Source of the DNA: Anthopleura xanthogrammica
Taxonomy: Eukaryota > Cnidaria > Anthozoa > Actiniaria > Actiniidae
Direction: 5' to 3'
DNA: 64,000 nucleotides
Assembly (NCBI GenBank): GCA_964019055.1
Contig: OZ025215.1
Location: 10,591,208 to 10,655,207, forward strand
Below are positions 13,101 through 22,158 of this stretch, one piece after another. The position numbers and the translations under genes are program-made. A model generated the notes under the pieces. The model had not been told where the DNA came from. It saw only the letters and a program-made list of their open reading frames with translations, and searched no databases. Every line of letters starts with the position of its first letter. The stretch's first letter is position 1.

Positions 13101-13956
13101 TACGAGGATCTTCTGGGGTTAGCTCGACAAATTGGAAGAGATTAAAATGCACTGCACCTGGTATGTGTCTTCTACAAAAGAATACAATTGAATACAATGT
13201 TAAAAATCTAAGTGTTTGGCATCCTAGTAAAGTCAACTGCAACACCCCTCCCCTAACTTTTCTATAGTTCACCAATCCCAGAACAGCGCTAGCACATATG
13301 CAAAAACTAGGCACCTAGGCACGCCTTCTTTGTATTAAAAAGCTTTTGTTTGTTTGCTTGTTTTAAAAATGCGATCGAGAAAAACTTCGCGAGCATGCCG
13401 AATTCTACTTGCCCCTCCCCCCTTAGTCTATGCAATTAGAGAGACGCCAAGCCGTTCACGCGTGACCACCTCGTGAAGTATCTATTCATTCGAGGTCCAA
13501 AATAACTTTCAAGTTTGATTTTAAACTGAAAATAACAATTTTATAGTCCCTTTATTTTCTTCCATTTTCGCTTCTGCACCCATGGGCGTGTCCCCAGTGG
13601 TTTTTCCTGGCCTGTCTCAAAAATACTTTTGGACAGCATTGAAACATCAATATTCCGATCCGTTTATATATAGGAAAACCTATACAAACTTAGCTCGAAT
13701 TTGGAGATCTATCATCATACAGAAATATCTCGATCTTCGTCTCCACTTTTACCTTTTGTTGACGTTTTGTGGTGTGCAAACTTAGTGTGAATTCCCGGGT
13801 GAATTTCAAATATTATTAAACTTACTTAGCGAAGTCTTGCATGGCATCCTTACTACTGTACCAAGTAACATCAAGGATACGAAGCTTCTCAGTGGATGAT
13901 TGGTTAATTTGACCATTTAACCACTCTGTTGAAACTACGAGAGGAACCTCCTGCAT
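10158..13956 (-). CDS. Tandem-rhodanese sulfurtransferase (thiosulfate / 3-mercaptopyruvate sulfurtransferase type), 7 exons
   Basis: Predicted to move sulfur from thiosulfate or 3-mercaptopyruvate to an acceptor via an active-site Cys persulfide. Exons in reading order: 13826-13956, 12964-13171, 12265-12360, 11894-12026, 11200-11301, 10599-10723, 10158-10214. Together they give 283 residues and a stop, the usual length for a two-domain rhodanese. Domain 1 shows TEWLNGQ, RILDVTWY, RHIPGAVHFNLFQF, DGCDDRYGFFTGPRVLFMF and VSILDGGLEKW. Domain 2 shows QVCDSRPEKLFKG, HYPGAVNIPYPSLL, the active-site loop CYSGMSSSALALAAHLCG and the closing GGFNEWKNKAG. The loop is CYSGMSS where vertebrate enzymes have CRKGVT. 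The last exon is only 57 nt but fits the family's conserved GxxxEW end. TST and MPST subtypes cannot be separated here. No mitochondrial targeting sequence is obvious. Confidence 0.92.
10408..10494. mobile_element. Short fold-back element, relative of 45944-46026
   Basis: Left arm caatttggaggacaaaa and right arm ttttgttctccaaattg are inverted copies around a ~50-bp centre containing cttgagaaacgg. The same design and arm sequence recur at 45944-46026. Lies in the last intron of the sulfurtransferase. Confidence 0.7.
11023..11195. mobile_element. ACATTGC-rich fold-back element in a sulfurtransferase intron
   Basis: Starts agacacacggtgctacattg and ends with the inverted gtaatgttgcaccgtttgtc. 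The inside is packed with GCAACATTGC-like words in both orientations. A second copy lies at 21916-22107. Non-coding. Confidence 0.7.
11549..11870. repeat. (CAT/ATC)n imperfect trinucleotide repeat
   Basis: Over 300 bp of CATCAT runs mixed with CACCAT and AACATC, in the sulfurtransferase intron between exons 4 and 5. Open frames through it encode only His/Ile or Asp/Met runs and are not genes. Confidence 0.9.
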
Positions 13957-14170
13957 TTTTACTAGCCGAGTAAACGGTGTTTTGAAAACGCGATGGTTGG
14001 CTGAACGTTCGTTACATCAACATCAAACTCTACTTGGTTGACTTGCGTGACAGGGGATCGTGACAGGGATAGTCAGATAAAAACACAGGGAACCCAAAAC
14101 TGATTGAATTTTATTTTATTTACTGATATTATCTCTTATCTCGACTTGGTTGACAAAATCGATTCGATTT

Positions 14171-14680
14171 TATTTACTAACAAATTTTATGCATGGAAAC
14201 TTGGTCATAGCAATCAAAATTATATTTTCATATTAGTAAAATCGATATCAAAATTATCTTAATTTCATTCACTTTATCAATAATTATCATATCATATTAT
14301 TTACTAACAAATTTTATGCATGGAAACTTGGTCATAGCAATCAAAATTATATTTTCATATTAGTAAAATCGATATCAAAATTATCTTAATTTCATTCACT
14401 TTGTCAATAATTATTATATCATATTATTTACTAACAAATTTTATGCATGGAAACTTGGTCATAGCAATCAAAATTATATTTTCATATTAGTAAAATCGAT
14501 ATCAAAATTATCTTAATTTCATTCACTTTGTCAATAATTATTATATCATATTATTTACTAACAAATTTTATGCATGGAAACTTGGTCATAGCAATCAAAA
14601 TTATATTTTCTTATTAGTAAAATAAATATCAAAATTATTTTAATTTCATTCACTTTATCAATCATAATTATTTTTAATAT
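14171..14680. repeat. 127-bp tandem repeat, 4 copies
   Basis: The word tatttactaacaaattttat begins at 14171, 14298, 14425 and 14552, an exact 127-bp spacing. Copies are nearly identical with a few substitutions, and the last is the most diverged toward its 3' end. AT-rich and non-coding. The low divergence suggests recent expansion. Confidence 0.92.
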
Positions 14681-15184
14681 TTTTTATAATTGTATCTATA
14701 GGAAAATCAAAACATATTTTTTGATTACTTATTTTTATTCTCTTCATTCTCTTCAGTTCTTCCGATGTCTAACAGATAGAGCGGTTCTCATAAACTGGTG
14801 AAATACACTTTAGCGTATTACACTCTTCTTCACTCTGATTCTTTTGTTTTCTATTGTGTTTTTTTGACTATTTAACACTTTAGTAAGCAAACTTTGTTTC
14901 ACGGGTTAATGACAACAACTCTAAGTAGGCTCATTAATTCTATTGTTTTCTTTGGTTTCATTTGATTTTAGACACTCAAACTATGAAGACAGTATACCTG
15001 TAAAAAATGAAAACTAAATCTTTCATTTTATATTTAACAATTCCAGTACATTTTCACAGGTTGAATGCGACTCCATTAGAAATTATTTCACAGAGTAAAT
15101 CTCTGCAAGTCATGATTAGCAAAGATAAATGTCATAGTTAATTAGTACCTATTATAATTGATATATGTTCCAGGTAGGATATTC

Positions 15185-15535
15185 TTTACAGTGTTGGCAC
15201 CTGAACCATGTGCACTAACACTTCAAGGTTTTTTTACATTTTTCATAATTATCCAATCAGCGCTCTCCTTAGAAATAAACAAAGGAATGAAGTATTTTTT
15301 TAGGCACCATGCATCCAATCACAACAAACAACATTTGGAAAATATTTAGAAGTTTTATTTTTAACTCTCTAAAGAACTGCTAAATCACATAAATTATGCT
15401 GTTTGTTGTGACTGGATGGCAGCTAAAAAATGTTCAATCTCTTTTTCTACAGAGATCACTAATTGGTTAGTTATATTGAAAAAAGGGCAAAAAAACCTTG
15501 AAGTACATTCTGGGTTTGATTGCCCGCACTGTAAA
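15185..15535. mobile_element. Full fold-back element, long relative of the ACAGTGAGG MITE family
   Basis: Begins tttacagtgttggcacctga and ends with the inverted ttgattgcccgcactgtaaa. Inner arms (aacacttcaaggttttttta; aaaaaaaccttgaagt) also pair, so nearly the whole 350 bp can fold on itself. Centre sequences such as ccaatcacaacaaacaac and gttgtgactggatgg are inverted partners. Confidence 0.75.
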
Positions 15536-15690
15536 TCACATCTCATATTAATTATCTTAAAATATATACATATATTATCCTAGGCCTAGCTACAAGAATT
15601 CCATCATCAATATTAGTTAAATAGCCACTAAATTTATACCTACACGTACTACTAATAATTGTGAAATATTTTTATGGCAGACAAGTAAAT

Positions 15691-15865
15691 ACAGTCCAGC
15701 CTCTACACAATGGCCACCATTGGGACAAATTTTTCTGGCTGTTGTAGAGATTTTAGTCAGAAGTACATGTATGAACTCATTGGTAACCGGGATAGAATTT
15801 CATGGCCATTGGGTAGACTGAGGTGGCCACTGTGGGGAGGTGGCCATTAGTGGAGGTTTGACTGT
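15691..15865. mobile_element. Small fold-back element with GGCCACC-type arms
   Basis: Starts acagtccagcctctacacaa with tggccacc and ends with inverted ggtggccattagtggaggtt and tgactgta. A partial relative occurs at 62988-63065 (ttgaacctccactaacggtc). About 175 bp, non-coding. Confidence 0.7.
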
Positions 15866-16292
15866 ATATTATTTTCTGTACTTTGGTACAATAAAAATAC
15901 AATTCCTTAGCACTAAAATATCATTTTTTCACTTGTTTCTCTTGGCTTCTGGTAACTTGCAGCACTAAATGTGTCTCAGAATCGTCTGGTGTACTTCCCT
16001 ATGGACTATATCAGTCCATGTTTTGTTAAATGTCTGCAAGCCCTCTACTAATAATATTGGTCTGTGCTACCAAAGCCAAGGTTCCTCCCTTACCATTCCT
16101 TTAAGTGGCTACATTTTCCCTATGAAAGGAATTGAATTTTTTTTTATCTTTCTCAGTAAGTTATAAAATCCCCATGCTTCAATGGTGCATGTAGGGCAGA
16201 TAATATGTGAGCTGAAATGTGAGGTGGTTGTCAGTTAAGTGTAGATATTGTTTCTTTATGGTTTTACTAGGTGGACAGTTACAACCAATAAC

Positions 16293-19200
16293 TTACATCT
16301 GGTGTGCATAGTCTGAAGATTCAGGGTCAGCCACAAGAGACTGCGGTTCCACATCACTGCAGGCATCTTTCAGGATACTGTCTTCCCTCAAATTCATTTT
16401 CATGATCATGTAAGCCTTCAGGTCTTCACGATACTTGTATGCTTTGAAAGTCAGCAAGCACACCAGATAACACAGCGGCACATAGGACAACACGCGGATT
16501 AAAGACTCAAGGGTTTTTATATAGGACAGACCAAAACTTTGAGCATTCTGGAGGGCTGTGCTGAAAATGGCCATGATACCAAGGTTGCTCAGAAGTACAG
16601 CATCCAACAGATTGAGCCAATTGTATTCTTGCTTGTAGGGTTTCAGGTACACGAAGACAGCTAGAATGATCATACAGGAGTCTTCGAGTATAGCTCGTTT
16701 CAAGGGACTTGGATTAATATACGTTGCTATTACAATTAGGTACAAGCGGCAAACAAAGTAGAATGCTGAGCACCAGCGATATTCATCCTTGAAGCAGCCT
16801 TGGAATGCATCATAATATGGCTTTAGAGTGAAGACATTTACTACAGGTCTCAACATCTTGGTGAAGAAGGGTGTGAACATGAGGATCAATGGGCATGGGA
16901 TGACTATGAATATAAGGAAAAATATTGCAATGAGAGCATATCCAATATGTTTTCCTTTGAAGAATTCCACTTGACCATCCATAAACAACACTGTTTTGTC
17001 TCCAATATGAGCTGGGTACAAGAGCTTGAGAGTGATGGCAGTGATATTGGTGTAGCATAACACAAACAGGGTACAGAGGGCACGGAACGGAGCCTTCACC
17101 CGACGACTGTAACACCAGTTTGGGTACTTCCGGACCACTTTGGCTAGTACGTAGACTGAAATGAAAATGTACACTGGTAAAATATACATTATCACTAGTT
17201 TGTCAGCATCATCCATCTTTTCCATGAAACAAGATCCTCCTGATAATTTGATCTGAATATTGGCCAACCCAATCATAAACTGCATAAAGGAATCCAAGTT
17301 AAAGCCTTCAATGAATAATAAGTACATGACTTGGAAAGAGTACAGCCATGCATTCAGATAACCAGTGAAAACATCCAGGTTAATCAAAGTGACGAGCATT
17401 ACTATCAAGAACAAGCCTATTCCATATGGTATGACAGTGAGCAAGTACAGATTAGAACATTTGGAGGAGCATTCTTCAGTGCCCAGCTGGACAGTATAAT
17501 TTGCTTTACAAGCACCACAGAGTATTCCATCACTTTGCCGACTCTCAATGCACATTTTATCAGGTTCATATTTATATGCTTGTTCCTGACCATTTGTTAA
17601 TGCATTAGCTCTGCAATAGGTATCAGGACAGATATTAGTTAAAAGTTTACCATCAACTATTCCAGCCCAGTATCCATCACGAATGAAAACCATCCTCCCA
17701 TCATCGCTGCAGTTATAAATTCCTCTTTGATGGTTTGATGCGCATACACAGTCATTGTCCAGGAAATGGTATCCTGGGAAACATTGCCGTACAGTTAGAT
17801 TACCAAGTATCTTGTGCACTAAATGTTTACCAGTTGTTTTAAGCCCAACATTATATTTTTCTCCAGGACTTCCTTTTATTGCAAGGCCTGTGATCTTGTC
17901 ATAAACAAGAAATAATGCTGAAGATCCTTTGAGATGCACCGAAGGAGGATCTGAATAAATCAAGATTTGCACAATACCATATACATTGTTTCCCTTCTCA
18001 TCAATCAATGTAATGGTTGCATTGAAAACTTGGCTTGGAGCAACATTCCATTCTGAAGGTTTAAGAATGATATCTATGGGTTCAGTCACTGCTTGTCCTT
18101 TAAAGCTCACATTTCTCCCTCCTTCACCTCGGTATTTAATAAACTTCCACTCCAATGCAGTGTTCTTACCTCTTGTCTCTCCCACTCTTAGGCAGTCACG
18201 CAATGTAGATGCAAAAACCGACTTTCCAGAAGAATTTTCCTTAAATGATTTGTCTCCAACACTGTTATTTTGAAATACTATTTCTGTTTCCCAGTCATTA
18301 TAATCAACAATATCTTCTTCATAAGCCAAGAAACATTTATGGATTTGTGCACCATTGGCATTAAAGCTAACGAGAGGTGGTCCTGGGGCCTTGACGTACA
18401 TTGCTCCACCTTTTTCCTCACAAAAATTGTTAAGAAAAGAAAGCTTTGAATATTTTGCTAGAATGACTCTAGAGTTACCATAAAGTGAGAGTGCACCTCC
18501 TCTGAATCCTTTGTTATTCTCAAAGACCATATTGTTGTGTACATCCATGATGGCAGAGTCTAATACAACCGCAGTACCATTATTGTACGAGATGATTACG
18601 TTATTCTTGAAGATTAAAGGGACTTCATCAGTGTAAATAGCTCCTTGCCCAACTACATAACTTTTCAAATTTAAAAAAGTAGTGACTTTATTATGGGATA
18701 TTTTACAGTGTTCAAATATAATACGGTAGGGCACACCAGGGCCTATATCATCTTCATTTCGATTCACCAAGAAGGCACCAATAGCAGAGCCGACACTTCC
18801 AGAATTCCTCGAGATATTACAAGATCTAAATGTAATCTCAGTTTGTTTGAAAGGTGAAAGTGCATTCAGAGGTGCTAGAAACGTTGCTCCATAAGTCGTT
18901 AAGCCACCTCCCCACAGAGCTGAATTGTTTGTAATTTGACATGAAATGAAATTGAACATGTTAGGCAGAATAAGTAAATCCTGCTCGACAGTACTTGACA
19001 ACCGGAAACCACCCCCTTCAGCACGTGCTAAGTTATTCTCAAATACTGTATTGGTTACTTTAACAGTGTTATTCTGTGTCCTACTTTGTAACTCAATCTG
19101 CATTCCACCGCCCCAAACAGCAACATTATTAGCAAACACGCTAGAATTAATAACAATGCAGTTATCAGTCGTGTTGCCAACCAAAAGCAAGGCCAGCCCT

Positions 19201-20078
19201 CCACCACGGCTAAAAGGAAGGTCTGGAATATCTGATATTGCAAAATCTGGAGTTGGAGCTACATTATTGGTGAAATTACAGTTTTGAATAAGAATATCTG
19301 TTGGTTTAGTATATTCGGTGGCTTCCTTTGGGATTTGCAAAGGGTTATGTTTCATCACACCAACCGAAAGAAAAACTCCACCACCTGCTTTCGCATAACG
19401 CCCTGACGGCTCCACAAGTATTTCTTGGTAATCACTATATTGATTTTGAGCAGTTCGGTTTTTGTCAGTTGGTACATTATGATCAAAAATGGAATTCAAA
19501 ATCACAACTTTTCCAGACACTGTATAAGCATTTAACCCAACTCCGGGAGTTTCTGCTATCTTCACGTTCAGAACCTGTAGTCCGTAGCAATAGTTGATAT
19601 ACACGGCTGTTATGAAGTTAGGATTGGCGACTTTCCAATTTTTTTTACTTACGGAGCTAGCATGCCAGCCTCCACACTTCCTCAAAGTGAAACCCTTCAA
19701 GAGCAAATCCTTTACGAGTATAAACGCAATACTTGTGTTTTCAGCACATGTTATGGTGACTTCCTGAGCACTTTCTTCGCCATAGATAGCGAAATTTTCG
19801 ATATTTGTGAAGTTAAAGCTCGTACTTAGATTGTATTGTCCTCTTTCGAGAAGCACACGAGTTGAACTTGCTCCTTTGGTGAAAGCATTTTGCAAGCCTT
19901 GATCGACTGTTTTGCATGGAAAATTTATATCCCCGCAGGTGATGGAATCGTTTCCCTGGGGAGAGACATAGATTGTCCGATTCCATGGCTCAGCTGCTGC
20001 AAATACGAGGGATTCCAGGGTAATAAAGTAGAAATAAAGGAGTAGAAGGACAGCACATTTACCACCCACCGACGCCAT
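16293..20078 (-). CDS. Intronless gene: secreted-type beta-helix ectodomain fused to a multi-pass membrane domain, 1,261 residues
   Basis: Single open frame from ATG at 20078 (MASVGGKC) to TAA at 16293-16295. An upstream in-frame GTG is not a likely start. Residues 1-28 look like a signal peptide (AVLLLLYFYFITLESLVFA). About 30-620 carry repeated Asn-rich strands with GGG motifs (AVWGGGMQ, SRGGGLALL, ALWGGGL) and many N-glycosylation sequons, typical of a parallel beta-helix / pectin-lyase-like fold that automatic annotation often labels outer-membrane-protein repeats. A Cys-rich segment follows at about 760-870 (CVCASNHQRG, DGILCGACK). About 877-1216 hold eight or nine hydrophobic segments, such as VIPYGIGLFLIVMLVTLI and IGYALIAIFFLIFIVIPC. 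It could be a receptor or channel; no function is assigned. The stop overlaps a perfect donor site (CAGATGTAAGT), so a spliced C-terminus is possible. Confidence 0.85.
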   Translation of the reverse strand: MASVGGKCAVLLLLYFYFITLESLVFAAAEPWNRTIYVSPQGNDSITCGDINFPCKTVDQGLQNAFTKGASSTRVLLERGQYNLSTSFNFTNIENFAIYGEESAQEVTITCAENTSIAFILVKDLLLKGFTLRKCGGWHASSVSKKNWKVANPNFITAVYINYCYGLQVLNVKIAETPGVGLNAYTVSGKVVILNSIFDHNVPTDKNRTAQNQYSDYQEILVEPSGRYAKAGGGVFLSVGVMKHNPLQIPKEATEYTKPTDILIQNCNFTNNVAPTPDFAISDIPDLPFSRGGGLALLLVGNTTDNCIVINSSVFANNVAVWGGGMQIELQSRTQNNTVKVTNTVFENNLARAEGGGFRLSSTVEQDLLILPNMFNFISCQITNNSALWGGGLTTYGATFLAPLNALSPFKQTEITFRSCNISRNSGSVGSAIGAFLVNRNEDDIGPGVPYRIIFEHCKISHNKVTTFLNLKSYVVGQGAIYTDEVPLIFKNNVIISYNNGTAVVLDSAIMDVHNNMVFENNKGFRGGALSLYGNSRVILAKYSKLSFLNNFCEEKGGAMYVKAPGPPLVSFNANGAQIHKCFLAYEEDIVDYNDWETEIVFQNNSVGDKSFKENSSGKSVFASTLRDCLRVGETRGKNTALEWKFIKYRGEGGRNVSFKGQAVTEPIDIILKPSEWNVAPSQVFNATITLIDEKGNNVYGIVQILIYSDPPSVHLKGSSALFLVYDKITGLAIKGSPGEKYNVGLKTTGKHLVHKILGNLTVRQCFPGYHFLDNDCVCASNHQRGIYNCSDDGRMVFIRDGYWAGIVDGKLLTNICPDTYCRANALTNGQEQAYKYEPDKMCIESRQSDGILCGACKANYTVQLGTEECSSKCSNLYLLTVIPYGIGLFLIVMLVTLINLDVFTGYLNAWLYSFQVMYLLFIEGFNLDSFMQFMIGLANIQIKLSGGSCFMEKMDDADKLVIMYILPVYIFISVYVLAKVVRKYPNWCYSRRVKAPFRALCTLFVLCYTNITAITLKLLYPAHIGDKTVLFMDGQVEFFKGKHIGYALIAIFFLIFIVIPCPLILMFTPFFTKMLRPVVNVFTLKPYYDAFQGCFKDEYRWCSAFYFVCRLYLIVIATYINPSPLKRAILEDSCMIILAVFVYLKPYKQEYNWLNLLDAVLLSNLGIMAIFSTALQNAQSFGLSYIKTLESLIRVLSYVPLCYLVCLLTFKAYKYREDLKAYMIMKMNLREDSILKDACSDVEPQSLVADPESSDYAHQM

Positions 20079-20189
20079 GTTCACTTACTGTCATCTCAGG
20101 TTACGAGTTCCGTTTCTTGGAAGTCACGAGACAGAACCTTGATGGGCCTCCTGTGGTGGAGGCAAATTGGCGGGGAAAATGTAGGGTTT

Positions 20190-20228
20190 CTGAAAATAGA
20201 AAGAAAGAAAGAAAGAAAGGAAGAAAAA

Positions 20229-20271
<43 letters not shown>

Positions 20272-20390
20272 GAAGAAAGAAAGAAAGAAAGAAAGGAAGG
20301 AAGGAAGGAGGGAAGGAAGGAAGGAAGGAAGGAAGGAAAAACTGAAGGAAGAAAGGAAGGAAGGAAGAAAGAAAAAGAGCAAGAACAAAT
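20190..20390. repeat. (GAAA)n and (GGAA)n simple repeat
   Basis: Tetranucleotide purine array immediately upstream of the beta-helix membrane gene. Open frames in it are only Lys/Glu/Arg or Phe/Ser/Leu runs. Confidence 0.95.
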
Positions 20391-21023
20391 TGATAGATAG
20401 ACAAAAGAAAGCTTGGCTAAAAAAAGAAAGTAAGAAAAAACTTAATTAAAAGTTTAATTAAAAAAATACACCAGTTTTATTTAGAAACATTTTAGGACAA
20501 ATTGTAATTACAAAATAAACAACTGAGTTAATAACTTTAGCATGCAATATGCAAACCAAAATTGTAGAATTTTCCGATTTATTTTTATTCTTTATCAATT
20601 CAGGAAAAAAAACCTTAAATATGAATTATTTAAATTATGAAAATGAGGCAAAGGCATTTTTTGACAATAGATTTTAGTTTCTTTACAGTCTATGACGAAT
20701 CCAAGTTTTAATTTCGCTTTCCATAAACAATAGGTAAAGATGAAAATAAAATTATCTATATATATATATCATAGTTCTTTCGAATCTAAATGAATAATAC
20801 GTACGCTACCAGAAAATATTATTTAAGTTCATGCTTCTATATAAAATATTAAACCATCTAACGGATAAACAAATATGTTTTATTCATTCACTTAGGGATA
20901 TTTAACAATTATTCACCGAAGGCGAAGTGAATATTCGCCGTATTTACTCAGCCTGAGGTGAATATTTTTTAGTATAATTTCAGACTTGAATATAAGAGAA
21001 AAGAAGAAATTCTGGATAAAAAA

Positions 21024-21121
21024 TAGCCTGAGAAAACAGACGTCCTTTCGCTCCTCGTCCCATCTGTTTTCTAGTTTCGCGGGGGGACGAGGAACGAAAG
21101 GACATCTGTTTTCTCAGGCTA
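21024..21121. mobile_element. Short fold-back element, AGCCTGAGAAAACAGA termini
   Basis: Left arm tagcctgagaaaacagacgt with cctttcg; right arm cgaaaggacatctgttttct ending caggcta. About 98 bp with near-perfect inverted arms. Confidence 0.8.
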
Positions 21122-21915
21122 GAAAAAAACAACTTTTAGTATTACTTCCACTTTGGCAAACCTCATAATCACCGCTCGACCAGTTAATATCGTCTCATAA
21201 TCAATGGCCGCTCGACCAATCACAGCGCGCGAAACTCTATATTCAAGTTAAAATTATACTTATCATATTATAAAGCATGCTACAGCTACAGGATGTAATC
21301 TAGAGGCATTTTGTCCCCAAATTATCAATCACCGGTCGGACTGCCTTGTCTGAGCTGTAGAGCTCTTTTCACGAACTGCGCATGCTCGTTGATTCTTCTC
21401 GATCTAGATTTTGATGCTGTGATTCCGTCAATTGAATCTGATGAGCACCTGCTTGGTGGAGGGCTACTATTGACTTTAGAAGGATGTTTTGGTGTCCTGA
21501 AACAGGGAAAATTGAGTTAAGGCTCCGAAACACGGTGATTAAGACTGTTATTTATAAAACTAGGGGGAAGTTACAAGTAATTTCCCTGATAAAACTTGTA
21601 TTTTACATCACTCCCACTCACTTCTCACTTCCCGTATCTTTAAACTACACTACAACCTAGATAAGTATACAACTCTCATCTCACATGTTAGTTTTTTCGG
21701 AGGGAGGAAAACTGGAAAACCCGGAGAAAAAACAGTCCCTCGTGGCAAGAGAGAGATTAACATATCAATAAGCTCAACTCACATATGCTGTTCAGTCGTG
21801 AATAGAAAGCGCGACCCCAGGCTTGAACTACACAGCGATGAGAGACAGCACCGAAGCAGCGCATGTGTGGTATGCTACCCATGTTGCGTAGATTGTTGTT
21901 AGCGACAGTGTTAAG

Positions 21916-22107
21916 CTACGAACACACGGTGCAACACATTGCGCATAATGTTGCAGGCAATCCGCGATGTTGCGAGCCATGATACTCGACGCAATTTATT
22001 ACAAGCAATGTTGCTGAAGTAGAAAACGAGCCTACTTCAGCAGCATACATTGCCTGCGATATTGCGCGATATTGCGCGCAATGTTGCACCGAGTGTCCGC
22101 GCCTTAA
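21916..22107. mobile_element. ACATTGC-rich fold-back element, second copy
   Basis: Starts gaacacacggtgcaacacat and ends gcgcaatgttgcaccgagtg, an inverted match to its start. Same family as 11023-11195. It ends about 50 bp from the SSX2IP stop codon, so it probably lies in that gene's 3' UTR. Confidence 0.7.
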
Positions 22108-22158
22108 GTCGAGGGATGTCACGCGTAGCAACATTTCCAGCAAAAGCAATTATGTTAC

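Larger units (their letters stand above)
13957..16292. other. Intergenic region between sulfurtransferase start and beta-helix membrane gene
   Basis: Contains the sulfurtransferase promoter side (near 13957-14100), a 127-bp tandem repeat (14171-14680) and two fold-back elements (15185-15535, 15691-15865). No coding sequence is supported. Confidence 0.7.
20079..22158. other. Intergenic region between beta-helix membrane gene start and SSX2IP stop
   Basis: Holds a GAAA/GGAA array (20190-20390), a fold-back element (21024-21121) and an ACATTGC element (21916-22107). The stretch 20450-21020 is AT-rich with nothing recognisable. No gene is supported. Confidence 0.7.

Noticed and set aside
20084..20084. 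Upstream in-frame start (GTG) for the beta-helix membrane gene
   Set aside because: Animal nuclear genes very rarely start at GTG, and the ATG two codons later (20078) gives the same signal peptide.
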